64,000 nt of DNA from the NCBI GenBank assembly GCA_017938405.1, contig JAGBBP010000049.1, positions 1 through 64,000 of the forward strand, read 5' to 3'. Below, in pieces: positions 51,425 through 60,330 of the stretch; position 1 is the stretch's first letter; the number at the start of each line of letters is the position of its first letter. A program made the translations under genes and the position numbers. The notes beneath the pieces were generated by a model that was not told where the DNA came from, ran no database searches, and was given only the letters and a program-made list of their open reading frames with translations. The DNA comes from Lachnospiraceae bacterium (GTDB taxonomy: Bacteria; Bacillota; Clostridia; Lachnospirales; Lachnospiraceae).

Positions 51425-52150
51425 CTACCGGATATCGGACTTACGCAGTCGTTTTTCCACTACCCCAAGCACTGTCGTCAATATTTTAATTAGTACAAAA
51501 TAAATAATTGCGGTAGCGATAAGCGGCATAAAAGCAAGATAAGTCGCACTCTTAATAAAGTCACCCGCTTTCTGGATATCCATAAGCCCTACATAACCGA
51601 CAATTGCCGTTTCCTTAATCAGGGTAATAAACTCGTTACACATAGCAGGGAAAATATTTTTCACCGCCTGCGGAATGATAATATAAAACATGGTCTGGAC
51701 ACCGGTAAGACCGAGCGAACGGCCGGCTTCCGTCTGTCCCTTATCGATAGAGAGAATACCTGCACGGATAATCTCCGACACATAAGCACCGGAATTGATG
51801 GAAAATGCGATGGCAGCTATAATCCACTTCTCCCAATGTACCGTCGCAAACACAACAAAATAGATAATCATAAGCTGGGTTACCGACGGTGTACCGCGGA
51901 TCACATCCGTATACACCTTGCCGAAAAAGCGCAACAGCTTATTCTTGGACAAACTGCAAATTGCAATTAAGAAACCGATAATCAAACCAAGAAATGCCGC
52001 CAAGAGGGAAATCTTAATGGTAACACCGATACCTTCCAACAACAACTTATATCGGTCTTCTCTGATAAAACATTTTTCAAAGGTTCTTGTAAATTCCGCA
52101 AACCAACCGGAAGCTCCTCCGGCAGCCAACCATATCGTACCCAGATTCAT
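51425..52150 (-). CDS. Amino-acid ABC transporter permease
   Basis: A 241-residue inner-membrane permease of the HisMQ/GlnP type, with about five membrane helices. The family motif region is GRSLGLTGVQTMFYIIIPQAVKNIFPAMCNEFI (the EAA loop that meets the ATPase). AAGGAGAAC precedes the ATG. It is the first gene of the operon, read from a sigma-A promoter 45 bases upstream. Confidence 0.94.
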   Translation of the reverse strand: MNLGTIWLAAGGASGWFAEFTRTFEKCFIREDRYKLLLEGIGVTIKISLLAAFLGLIIGFLIAICSLSKNKLLRFFGKVYTDVIRGTPSVTQLMIIYFVVFATVHWEKWIIAAIAFSINSGAYVSEIIRAGILSIDKGQTEAGRSLGLTGVQTMFYIIIPQAVKNIFPAMCNEFITLIKETAIVGYVGLMDIQKAGDFIKSATYLAFMPLIATAIIYFVLIKILTTVLGVVEKRLRKSDIR

Positions 52151-52194
52151 CTATGTTCTCCTTCCGTACCTTTCGCAACATCAATTGAAAATAA

Positions 52195-52223
52195 ATTATA
52201 ACACAGAAACAAAAAAGAATCAA
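52195..52223 (-). promoter_or_regulatory. Sigma-A promoter of the amino-acid ABC operon
   Basis: Minus strand TTGATT, 17-base spacer, TATAAT. Confidence 0.82.
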
Positions 52224-52253
52224 GCATTCCGTCCGTGTACAACGTCATATTTT

Positions 52254-52292
52254 CAAAAAAACTGTGCCTTATCCAAAGGAAAAAGCACAGTT
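52254..52292 (-). terminator. Terminator after the MerR-methyltransferase gene
   Basis: AACTGTGC pairs with GCACAGTT around a 17-base loop, followed by U7 on the minus strand. Confidence 0.88.
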
Positions 52293-52296
52293 ACAT

Positions 52297-53787
52297 TTAC
52301 GCTTCTATCTCACTTAACAAATTATACACTCCATCCTCCGACAACACTCCGCGTTTTAACCCTTTCGGTAACTCACCTCGTTCGTCGCATTCATAGTCCT
52401 TTAACCATTGACCGCCTTCGTAATATTCTAGCAAATTCTTCCATTTTTCCTGCAAAGATTCATCTTCAAACACTCTCCCGGCGTCCTTTTCCACTGCACG
52501 TTGAATCTCATCAAAATACCGTTCCATTTGCTCAATTCTGGCAATTGTTCTTTGCAATTCCTCGTCACTTGACTGCAATACTTCCAATTGTTTTTCCTTT
52601 TCGCTCACCCGGCAGCGGAACATTCCCGTAGACTTATGGATATAAAATGCTCCTTCCTTTTCAATGATTTCTTCCGCATTTCTAAGAAATTCTTTTTTCC
52701 GTCCTCTTAACATTTCAGCCGCATTTCCCGGAAAAGAATACACATACTCATATAACGGTTCTGCCCTATCCACCAATAAGTCGGAATCGCAAATCACACA
52801 CTCTATATCCGGGAACACCGTTTGTAACTGCTCTCTGCCGTTCTCTAACTGAAAACTGCAAGTCAAATACTCAAAGGGTTGCTCAATACGAGCATCAAAT
52901 GACTTCACATAATCATGAAGTTCCTGCATATGCGTCTCACCGATGGTGGTAGCACAAAACATACCCTCCGGCTTTAAAAGGAGCTTTACCTTTTCAAATA
53001 ACTCCTGTCGCTTCTCTACATGGTACAACATATGATTGGCGGTAATCCGGTCGTACGCTCCCGTCAAAGACAAACAATTGGCATCCGCCACCTGATAGCT
53101 GATTGCAATATTCTTTTCTTTAAAAACCGCCTTCTTTGTCGCCAGATTCACCTTTGCTTTCTCCAGCATGCCCTCCGAATAATCTGTTAAAAGGAAAGTA
53201 AGATTTCCCGGCAAATGATCTGCCATTGCCGCCAGATTCGCCGCATTACCGCATCCGAGACAAAGAATATCCATTCCTTCGGAAAGCTCTAACTGCTCCA
53301 AAACCCAGTCTGCCCACGGAATCGCTCCGGTACTGTAATTATGGATATTAATCCGTCGATTCAGATTATCGTCACTTTTATACTGCTTAATGACCATATC
53401 CGAAACCTCTAAAATCCGGATAGCTTCCACCAGATTCTCCCACGTCTGACCTTCCGCTGCATTCTGTACCTTGTCCACCGCATCAATGACACGGTCCAGA
53501 TGACGCTTTTTCTCATATAAAAGCTTTTTCTGCTCCTGCAGGGAGTCTTCCAAACTAAGTGTACTGTCACGCACAATCTCCTTAATCTGCTCCAAGGACA
53601 TACCAAGATACCGTAGCAACAGAATTCTCTGCAACGTCACAAAAGAAGACTCATCATAATACCGGTAGCCTGCCTCGGAATATCCCACCGGCTTAAGTAA
53701 GCCCTTTTCATCATAAAACCGTATCGTTTTTGCCGACACACCGGAAATCCTTCCGAATTCACCGATGGTGTAGTTCTTTTTCTCCAT
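52297..53787 (-). CDS. MerR regulator, SAM methyltransferase and DUF4298 fusion
   Basis: A 496-residue three-part protein. Residues 5-75 form a MerR helix-turn-helix (YTIGEFGRISGVSAKTIRFY) and about 76-110 the coiled-coil dimer helix. Residues about 145-330 form a class I methyltransferase with the SAM motif DILCLGCGNAANLAAM, LLTDYSEGMLEKA, and ANHMLYHV. Residues about 405-496 match DUF4298 (ARIEQMERYFDEIQ; LLEYYEGGQWLKDYE; GVLSEDGVYNLL). GGAGGTTTTT precedes this ATG. Upstream is a MerR-type promoter with a 19-base spacer and dyad, so it probably controls itself and may methylate a toxic compound it senses. The chemical substrate is unknown. Confidence 0.87.
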   Translation of the reverse strand: MEKKNYTIGEFGRISGVSAKTIRFYDEKGLLKPVGYSEAGYRYYDESSFVTLQRILLLRYLGMSLEQIKEIVRDSTLSLEDSLQEQKKLLYEKKRHLDRVIDAVDKVQNAAEGQTWENLVEAIRILEVSDMVIKQYKSDDNLNRRINIHNYSTGAIPWADWVLEQLELSEGMDILCLGCGNAANLAAMADHLPGNLTFLLTDYSEGMLEKAKVNLATKKAVFKEKNIAISYQVADANCLSLTGAYDRITANHMLYHVEKRQELFEKVKLLLKPEGMFCATTIGETHMQELHDYVKSFDARIEQPFEYLTCSFQLENGREQLQTVFPDIECVICDSDLLVDRAEPLYEYVYSFPGNAAEMLRGRKKEFLRNAEEIIEKEGAFYIHKSTGMFRCRVSEKEKQLEVLQSSDEELQRTIARIEQMERYFDEIQRAVEKDAGRVFEDESLQEKWKNLLEYYEGGQWLKDYECDERGELPKGLKRGVLSEDGVYNLLSEIEA

Positions 53788-53852
53788 AAAAACCTCCGTC
53801 TTCAAAGTAATATTCTATTGTAGGCGGATGTCCGGACCCTCCTCACACCCTG

Positions 53853-53883
53853 ATTGTAAACCTTCCCGTAAGTGGAAGGTCAA
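53853..53883 (-). promoter_or_regulatory. MerR-type promoter with 19-base spacer and dyad
   Basis: Minus strand TTGACC and TACAAT are 19 bases apart, the over-long spacing typical of MerR activation. Between and over them lies the dyad ACCTTCC-7-GGAAGGT (53860-53866 with 53874-53880). The downstream gene encodes a MerR protein. Confidence 0.88.
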
Positions 53884-53895
53884 GCACTTTTTACT

Positions 53896-54396
53896 TTATT
53901 TTGCACTTTCTTTCTCAATTACTTCCTTCACCAACTGCCAGGCAATACTTCCCTCGCGGATTTTACTAAGAGCCTCCGCAAACGGCACCCACTCCGCGTC
54001 ATCCACTTCTTTTGAAAGCACCAAATCCGCTTTCTTTACCATTGCATGGAAACCCAACATCAGCATCTCTTTCTTTTCATAGGGATAGCTTCTTACAAAG
54101 TGAAGTTTATCTACCTTTTGGCCGATTTCTTCTTCGATTTCACGAGTAGCCGACTCCTCTGCCGACTCACCGATTTTCATATAACCGGACACACAGACAT
54201 ACCGGGTATTCGATATATCTCCCTGCTTTAACAAAGCTACCTCACCGCATTCGTTGGTCACCGCACAGATAATACAGGTAGAAAACATATCAAACAACGG
54301 CATCTTACACGGTTCACAAAAAGGAACCAGTCCCTCGTCTCCGATTTCTTTTTTTGTTAATTTACTTCCGCAATGCGGGCAATAGGTAAAACGCAT
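53896..54396 (-). CDS. Nudix hydrolase with N-terminal zinc ribbon
   Basis: The 166-residue protein starts with a CPHCGSKL...FCEPC zinc ribbon and has a standard Nudix box spanning GYMKIGESAEESATREIEEE plus IG (residues about 72-94). This layout resembles NADH pyrophosphatase (NudC)-like proteins, though it is shorter. AAAAGGAGAAG precedes the ATG, 18 bases after the acetyltransferase gene, so the two probably form an operon. The substrate is uncertain. Confidence 0.87.
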   Translation of the reverse strand: MRFTYCPHCGSKLTKKEIGDEGLVPFCEPCKMPLFDMFSTCIICAVTNECGEVALLKQGDISNTRYVCVSGYMKIGESAEESATREIEEEIGQKVDKLHFVRSYPYEKKEMLMLGFHAMVKKADLVLSKEVDDAEWVPFAEALSKIREGSIAWQLVKEVIEKESAK

Positions 54397-54414
54397 ACAA
54401 AACTTCTCCTTTTC

Positions 54415-55029
54415 TTAACGCAAATTTTCCCAGTCAATCCGTTCATTCTTGTAGAAGAACTCCCGGTCTCTCTCTCCGATTTCACGAAGCACACGGCACG
54501 GATTTCCCACCGCCACCACATTGGCCGGAATATCCTTTGTTACAATACTTCCCGCACCGATGACCGAATTGTCCCCGATGGTAACCCCCGGTAAAATAAC
54601 GGCACCGCTGCCGATCCATACATTGTTTCCGATATGTACCGCTTTGACATACTGCATTCTTCTTTTCCGCAACTCTGGATGAATCGTATGATTCGTTGTC
54701 GTAATCACCACGTTCGGTGCAAACATGGTGTCGTCCCCCACGAAGATTTCTGCATCATCTACACAGGTCAGATTAAAGTTGGCATACACATGATTTCCGA
54801 AGTGTACGTTCTTTCCGCCCCAGTTAGCTCGAAGCGGCGGCTCGATATAACAGCCTTCCCCTACACTTCCCAGCATCTCTTTTAGCAGTTCCTTCCTTTT
54901 CTTCCCTTCGGACGGACGCGTTGCATTATACTCGTATAAAGTTTCCAAACGTCTTGCCTGTTCTGCCTGCAATTCCTCATCCCACGGATCATATACCATT
55001 CCCGCTTTCATTCGTTCTCTATGTGTCAT
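54415..55029 (-). CDS. Maltose/galactoside O-acetyltransferase
   Basis: A 204-residue left-handed beta-helix acetyltransferase of the LacA/Maa group. It has the N-terminal HRERMKAGMVYDPWDEEL segment, then hexapeptide repeats (VWIGSGAVILPGVTIGDNSVIGAGSIVTKDIPANVVAVGNPCRV, with the catalytic His in TTTNHTIHPELR). It transfers acetyl from acetyl-CoA to sugars that cannot be metabolised. GAGGAGGTTG precedes the ATG. Its promoter overlaps the terminator of the upstream GPH symporter gene. Confidence 0.92.
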   Translation of the reverse strand: MTHRERMKAGMVYDPWDEELQAEQARRLETLYEYNATRPSEGKKRKELLKEMLGSVGEGCYIEPPLRANWGGKNVHFGNHVYANFNLTCVDDAEIFVGDDTMFAPNVVITTTNHTIHPELRKRRMQYVKAVHIGNNVWIGSGAVILPGVTIGDNSVIGAGSIVTKDIPANVVAVGNPCRVLREIGERDREFFYKNERIDWENLR

Positions 55030-55095
55030 GACAACCTCCTCCTCATGTTTCTATTTCATTTTACATACCAACAGAGTAATTCTATATCCTCTTTC

Positions 55096-55123
55096 ATTAT
55101 AACAAAAACGTCGCAAAGTTCAA
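55096..55123 (-). promoter_or_regulatory. Promoter of the acetyltransferase-Nudix pair
   Basis: Minus strand TTGAAC, 16-base spacer, TATAAT. The -35 box and spacer lie within the 3' arm of the preceding terminator. Confidence 0.7.
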
Positions 55124-55140
55124 TGAGAACTTTACGACGT
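55103..55140 (-). terminator. Terminator after the GPH symporter gene
   Basis: ACGTCGTAAAGTTC pairs with GAACTTTGCGACGT around TCATT, followed by U5 on the minus strand. Confidence 0.9.
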
Positions 55141-55188
55141 TTTGTATGGAGAACACTTGTCAAATTCTAATTATTTGACGTGATATTT

Positions 55189-56640
55189 TTATTCTGCCTT
55201 TCCTCTGCGCTCATCCAATTCGGCCTGCATCTTTGCCATGGTCTTCTTATCCAGGTTATAAATAACCGCAAGACCTACAAACTGCATTACCGCACTGAAC
55301 ATATACAACGCAGCAACCAACCAGCACATATTGTATGCAGTGGATGCAGACTGTGCACCCACACCAAGCTTAGAATTGTAACCCAGGAAGCCCATTAACA
55401 AAAGAACAACGGACGGACCTACACCCTGTGCCAGCTTACGGAAGAAGGAATGGAGGGAGTAAACGGTACCCTCTTCTCTCTTTCCGGTCTTCCACTCGTT
55501 GTAATCGATGGCATCTGCCATAAGTGCCCAGGAAACGCAGGTGTAAATGCCCATACCAAAACCAAAGATACCCAGTGCCGCAATATATAAAACAAGGGCA
55601 ATGCTCTTATTCGGGATTAACGGGAATACAAACATCAAAATGCCACCCACTAAAGAAACGACGGTTCCCGCAACGGAAGCTTCTTTCTTACCCCACTTTG
55701 CAACAATGTTCTTGATAAACGGCATGAAGATAAGCATCGGAAGGAAACCGATTAACTGCACAATACCGGAAAGCTCTGCCATACCGAAGTAAATCGCAAA
55801 CATAATGGAAGTTGCGGTGGTCGCGGACTGCATACCGAGGAACATACCCATTGCAGCAAGAGTTGCACCTACTGCCGGACGATTCTTCATGAAATTGCCG
55901 AAGGCCTTAATCACATTGAACTTCTCGGTGTCATTGGTCTTTACGGTATTCTCATCCACACGGATTGTAATGTTTTTTATCATAAACAGGAATGCGATAA
56001 AACCTAACACACCCATTAATAACGCTGCAACGAATACGCGCTCACCGATCAGATTCTGCACCTGCTCACCGGTTTCCGCATTGATTACCGGCTCACCCTT
56101 TTCGTCCACTACCTTTTCCCAAATAATCATCGGAAGGATAATATTCGGAAGAAGGTTACCGAACATGGAACCGATACTACGCCAGGTAGATAACTGTGCT
56201 CTTTCTCCTGCATCCTCGGTTACCAAAGATAACATAGAACCGTACGGAACGTTTGCAACGGTGTAGCATGCATCCCATACAATATAACCGAGAATAAATA
56301 CAATCGCCTTAATAATTACAGGAGCATTCGGAACCGGTATAAATACCAGTGCACCGGCAACCAGCAAGCCGATTGCGCCGATTAAGATGTAAGTCTTAAA
56401 CTTGCCCATCTTGTACTTTCTTCTGTCTGCGTCAATCATGGAACCGATTAACGGGTCATTGATTGCGTCCCAAATCTGTACTGCCAAAAGCAATGCGGAA
56501 AGCAGACCGGTTTCCAGCATCATAAATACCAGCCAGAAAGTCTGAACCGTTCCTTTGAGAGAGAAACTCATGTTACAACCGAAATCACCGGCAGCGTAAG
56601 CAACTTTGTCTCTCATACCGAATTTTCTCTTTGTTTCCAT
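55189..56640 (-). CDS. GPH-family sugar:cation symporter
   Basis: A 483-residue membrane transporter with about 12 helices, related to MelB, LacS and UidB. It begins RKFGMRDKVAYAAGDFGCNMSF, a GPH signature, has DAINDPLIGSMIDADRRKYKMGKFK in the first loop and a central cytoplasmic loop with KTNDTEKFNVIKAFGNFMKNRP. AAAAGGAGGC precedes the ATG. It follows the GH2 beta-galactosidase by 60 bases, so the likely cargo is a beta-galactoside or related oligosaccharide. Confidence 0.92.
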   Translation of the reverse strand: METKRKFGMRDKVAYAAGDFGCNMSFSLKGTVQTFWLVFMMLETGLLSALLLAVQIWDAINDPLIGSMIDADRRKYKMGKFKTYILIGAIGLLVAGALVFIPVPNAPVIIKAIVFILGYIVWDACYTVANVPYGSMLSLVTEDAGERAQLSTWRSIGSMFGNLLPNIILPMIIWEKVVDEKGEPVINAETGEQVQNLIGERVFVAALLMGVLGFIAFLFMIKNITIRVDENTVKTNDTEKFNVIKAFGNFMKNRPAVGATLAAMGMFLGMQSATTATSIMFAIYFGMAELSGIVQLIGFLPMLIFMPFIKNIVAKWGKKEASVAGTVVSLVGGILMFVFPLIPNKSIALVLYIAALGIFGFGMGIYTCVSWALMADAIDYNEWKTGKREEGTVYSLHSFFRKLAQGVGPSVVLLLMGFLGYNSKLGVGAQSASTAYNMCWLVAALYMFSAVMQFVGLAVIYNLDKKTMAKMQAELDERRGKAE

Positions 56641-56700
56641 AGTTTTGCCTCCTTTTTTGTCTTTTGGAAGAAATATCCCTCCGTTTTGGTTCTCCTTTAT

Positions 56701-58950
56701 TTACTTTTTCTTAATCTTGTTCAGCTTCTTGTTAAACGTTAACATCTCATCCTTACTGAGCGGTCTTGCCCCCATTGCTCCCATCATAGACAACAGACGC
56801 TTTACGGTAAATCCTCCAAGGAATCCCATCATATCCTTATTTCCCATCATCTGGGTCGGGTCTGCCATGGTCTTTCTGCCCTTCATTGCTTTTTTCATAA
56901 GTCCGATGAACAGAAGCTTACCCTTTGTGGTTGCAAGAATATCCGATGCCTTATCATTGATGGAATAATAGCCTTCCGGTGCGGTAATCTCAAACCAGTT
57001 CAGTACATCACCGGTCTCTACCATACGATAGGCATCGTTGAACTTGTCTACCTTTACAATTTTGGAAGAATCTTCACAAGCACCGGCCTTTGCTGTAAGC
57101 TCTGTCTCTCCTGCATTCGGTACATCAAAGTAGAAGAAGTGTACATCACTGGTCTGCTTTCCCAAGCTCTTTCCGTTTGCAAACAACTCTACTTCAGGCT
57201 GGTTGGAATATACCGTAACCTTCGTCACATCCTCCACACGGTCCACATAACGCTTACCGCAGATGTGTACGAACGGTTCATCGGAAAGCCAAGCCTTGTA
57301 GGCATAAAAAGCATCCTTTTTATAGGTTCTGTCAAAGTTCATAAGACCCTTATGGTTCATGCCGTCTTCGCCGCCCTCTGCTCTGCTGTCTGCAGCAAAG
57401 TCAAACATATTCCAAACATGGGTAGCCCAAATATACTTTCTTGTAAATAACTGCTTAATTAACTCTTCATGATAGTACGCCTGATACTCTTCGGAATAAT
57501 CCCCCTGCTCCGGATTGGAGTTATGCCAGTTCAGCGCCTCACAACCGTACTCACTCATACCTACCGGAAGATTCGGATGCTCCGCATGGAACTTGTCCAT
57601 CCACGGACCGTTCATGGAAGTATCGCCGCCGTACCATCCGAAGTAATGGTTCCAGGATACCGTGTCCGGAATCTTCACATATTCACTGTCCGTCGGACAC
57701 ATGGAAACAATCGCCATGGTGGTCAGTCTGGTCTTATCCCATTCATGACACAAATCATTCAAAATACGATGATTCTCAAGCAAATCCGGGTCATCCGCAC
57801 CCTTCATGGAAATCTCATTGGAAAGGCCCCAAACAAAAATAGACGGATGATTATAATTCTGTGCCAAAAGTTCCTTCATCTGGGAAATCGTATTCTCTCT
57901 ACCGTTCGGCATATGGTTGGAAATATACGGAATCTCCGCCCAAAGTACAAAGCCCATTTCATCACATAAATCGTAGAAATACTGCGCATGCTGGTAGTGT
58001 GCCAGACGAATGGTGGTTGCACCCACTTCATAAATGAGTTCCGCATCCTGCTTATGATGCTCCGGTAAAAGTGCATTACCGATGTCTTTTCTGTCCTGAT
58101 GACGGGATACGCCGCGAAGCGGATATTCCGCACCGTTTAAAATGAAACCTCTTTCCGGGTCAATCTCGAAGAAACGACAACCGAAGCGTACGGTTCTGCT
58201 ATCCAGTTCCGTCTCACCGTCAAGAAGGGTTGCTTCCAAGGTGTAAAGGAACGGATCCTTACGACCGTTCCACAAGTGAACGTTTTCGATTACAAAATCT
58301 GCCTTACCGTCCTTTGCGGAAACCTCGCTCTCACAAACAACCGCTTTGTCGTCCTTAATCACATATTTCACGGTCTCATTACCGGAAAGTCCGGAAAAAT
58401 AGCCGATTACATTCACATTCGCCTTGGTTCCTTCTACTACCGGAGTCACCTGAACACCCGGGCCTCCGAAGAAATCCAAATCAAAGTGAGCCTTCGGCAC
58501 ACAAATAATATTCACATCACGATAAATACCGCCATAGAAGGTAAAGTCTGCCATCTGCGGATATACTCTGTCGTTCGGCGCATTATCCACTGCAACCACA
58601 AATTCATTTTCTTCTTTGAGAAGCTCCGTAATATTGGCACGGAAGGTGGAATATCCGCCGTCATGATGTACCGCAAGAGTACCGTTTACATACACATCCA
58701 CAGAAGAATTGGCTCCTTCAAATTCAATATAAACCTGTTCCGCTCCCTGACACGCTGCCAAAGCCAGCTTCTTTGTATAATAACAAGTACCACGATAATA
58801 GTCGTTTCCGCCGTCCTGACCGTCCTTTGCATTCCAAGTGTGCGGAAGAGTTACGCTTTCCCAATCGGATACGTTTAACGCAAGGTGCTCCTTTGACACC
58901 TTGTCTGCATCCTTTGTAAACAACCATGCATCATTCCATGTAAATTTCAT
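56701..58950 (-). CDS. GH2 beta-galactosidase
   Basis: A 749-residue retaining glycosidase with the GH2 layout: sugar-binding jelly roll (about 1-170), immunoglobulin-like domain, and TIM barrel with acid/base Glu in VWGLSNEISM and nucleophile Glu in VGMSEYGCEAL. After about residue 660 there is an extra, Met- and Lys-rich C-terminal segment (MADPTQMMGNKDMMGFLGG; VKRLLSMMGAMGARP) that I do not recognise. No signal peptide is seen. AAAGGAGG precedes the ATG. It heads the operon with the GPH symporter. Its promoter lacks a good -35 box, which fits activation by the divergent AraC protein. Confidence 0.92.
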   Translation of the reverse strand: MKFTWNDAWLFTKDADKVSKEHLALNVSDWESVTLPHTWNAKDGQDGGNDYYRGTCYYTKKLALAACQGAEQVYIEFEGANSSVDVYVNGTLAVHHDGGYSTFRANITELLKEENEFVVAVDNAPNDRVYPQMADFTFYGGIYRDVNIICVPKAHFDLDFFGGPGVQVTPVVEGTKANVNVIGYFSGLSGNETVKYVIKDDKAVVCESEVSAKDGKADFVIENVHLWNGRKDPFLYTLEATLLDGETELDSRTVRFGCRFFEIDPERGFILNGAEYPLRGVSRHQDRKDIGNALLPEHHKQDAELIYEVGATTIRLAHYQHAQYFYDLCDEMGFVLWAEIPYISNHMPNGRENTISQMKELLAQNYNHPSIFVWGLSNEISMKGADDPDLLENHRILNDLCHEWDKTRLTTMAIVSMCPTDSEYVKIPDTVSWNHYFGWYGGDTSMNGPWMDKFHAEHPNLPVGMSEYGCEALNWHNSNPEQGDYSEEYQAYYHEELIKQLFTRKYIWATHVWNMFDFAADSRAEGGEDGMNHKGLMNFDRTYKKDAFYAYKAWLSDEPFVHICGKRYVDRVEDVTKVTVYSNQPEVELFANGKSLGKQTSDVHFFYFDVPNAGETELTAKAGACEDSSKIVKVDKFNDAYRMVETGDVLNWFEITAPEGYYSINDKASDILATTKGKLLFIGLMKKAMKGRKTMADPTQMMGNKDMMGFLGGFTVKRLLSMMGAMGARPLSKDEMLTFNKKLNKIKKK

Positions 58951-59014
58951 GAATCGTGTCCTCCTTTATATTTATCTTTCTGATTCTATTTTATCGTAAT
59001 GCAGCCTCTTTAAC

Positions 59015-59043
59015 TTGTATTTTTTTTGTTTTAGTTGTATAAT
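59015..59043 (+). promoter_or_regulatory. Promoter of the divergent AraC gene
   Basis: TTGTAT, 17-base spacer, TATAAT on the plus strand. TTGTAT occurs three times between 59015 and 59053 (including over the -10 box), so these may also be regulator half-sites in the GH2-AraC divergent region. Confidence 0.7.
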
Positions 59044-59078
59044 ATTTGTATAACCTCATAAAAGCAGAAAGGAAAGTA

Positions 59079-60302
59079 ATGGAAAAAAACATACACCGCC
59101 TTACCGATAGTTTTGAATTATTACAAAATGTATTACAATCCGCTTTTCGGATTCCGTCTATTTTGTTTACGCCTCCTTATACGGATATCAAAAAAATAGA
59201 CCTTGGCTTACGTGCCATGGTCTGGACAAACTATGGAGAAGAACAACAGAATCTGTCTTTCGGAGAAAATTTTGAGGGATATCGTCTGCTTATCGTAAAA
59301 AGTAACTTGGGATTTTACAATGTACTTGCTCTCCTCGAGGGCAAAGAACAACCGGATTTTATTGCCATCGGTCCTTTTCGTGACGAAGAACTGTCCGCCA
59401 ATTACTTTACCCAGATTTTAAAAGATTCCCACATCTCTCCCAACGAAATACAACCTTTGAAATATATTTACGAACAAATGCCCTATGCACACCCGGATTC
59501 GGTTACCGCAGTAGTAAAACATGTGCTTTCCGTCCATTATCCGGCATTTTCCGAAGTTGTTCCCGAGTTGATACAATATGCGGAACAAAAGCGGGATATT
59601 GACATTAATAAAGAGCTTCTGGATGCTTATACCGTAGAGCATGCCGCGGATTATCGTAACTCATTATTTGAATTTTTAACCATTATTAAGACAGGAGACA
59701 GTCCACGGGCCCAGCAGGCATTGCAAATCTTTTTGCAGAATGCCCGCTTCGTCCACGACAATTCCATGCGCGAATATCGTTGGTTCCTGCACAGTCTGAA
59801 CAATTACTGTCACATGGAGCTTCTTACCATGGACATTCATCCTTACCATATCATCCGGCAGCTGACTTCCACCCGTACCAAAATCGATTCGCTGACCACC
59901 ATGGCCAAACTGGAACAGATGCCAAACGAAATCTGCCATAAGTATTGTCTGTTGGTTAAAAACTATGCCAATCCAAACTATTCGAAACAAACAAAGGACA
60001 TCATCGATTATATCCGGCTCCATTTGGAAGAGGAACTTTCCTTAAACTATTTGGCGGACTACTTTCATAAAAACGCTTCCGCACTCTCCCATTCCTTCTG
60101 CAAGGAAACCGGCATCAGCCTGACAAAATATATTCAGCAGGAACGAATTCGGGAGGCCCTTCGCCTTTTTAATACGACCGACTTTTCTGTTTCCGACGTT
60201 GCTATTATGGTAGGATATCAGGATTTTTCCTACTTTTCCAAACTGTTCTCCGGACAGGTCGGTATGAGTCCGAGGGAATATAAAAAAAGAGGAAAAGGGT
60301 GA
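59079..60302 (+). CDS. AraC-family regulator with a large N-terminal sensor region
   Basis: A 407-residue regulator. The first about 300 residues form an unassigned sensor region (FRIPSILFTPPYTDIKKIDL near the start). Residues about 305-405 are the AraC DNA-binding domain, with LNYLADYFHKNASALSHSF and VSDVAIMVGYQDFSYFSKLF plus the MSPREYKK end. An AGAAAGGAAAG site precedes the ATG. It is divergent from the GH2-GPH operon and is its likely activator. Confidence 0.88.
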   Translation: MEKNIHRLTDSFELLQNVLQSAFRIPSILFTPPYTDIKKIDLGLRAMVWTNYGEEQQNLSFGENFEGYRLLIVKSNLGFYNVLALLEGKEQPDFIAIGPFRDEELSANYFTQILKDSHISPNEIQPLKYIYEQMPYAHPDSVTAVVKHVLSVHYPAFSEVVPELIQYAEQKRDIDINKELLDAYTVEHAADYRNSLFEFLTIIKTGDSPRAQQALQIFLQNARFVHDNSMREYRWFLHSLNNYCHMELLTMDIHPYHIIRQLTSTRTKIDSLTTMAKLEQMPNEICHKYCLLVKNYANPNYSKQTKDIIDYIRLHLEEELSLNYLADYFHKNASALSHSFCKETGISLTKYIQQERIREALRLFNTTDFSVSDVAIMVGYQDFSYFSKLFSGQVGMSPREYKKRGKG

Positions 60303-60325
60303 CGCATGTGGCACTGCGTCACCCC
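60297..60325. terminator. Shared hairpin between AraC and glycogen phosphorylase genes
   Basis: GGGTGACGCA pairs with TGCGTCACCC around TGTGGCAC. It lies between convergent genes, starting within the AraC stop region. Confidence 0.75.
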
Positions 60326-60330
60326 TTCAC

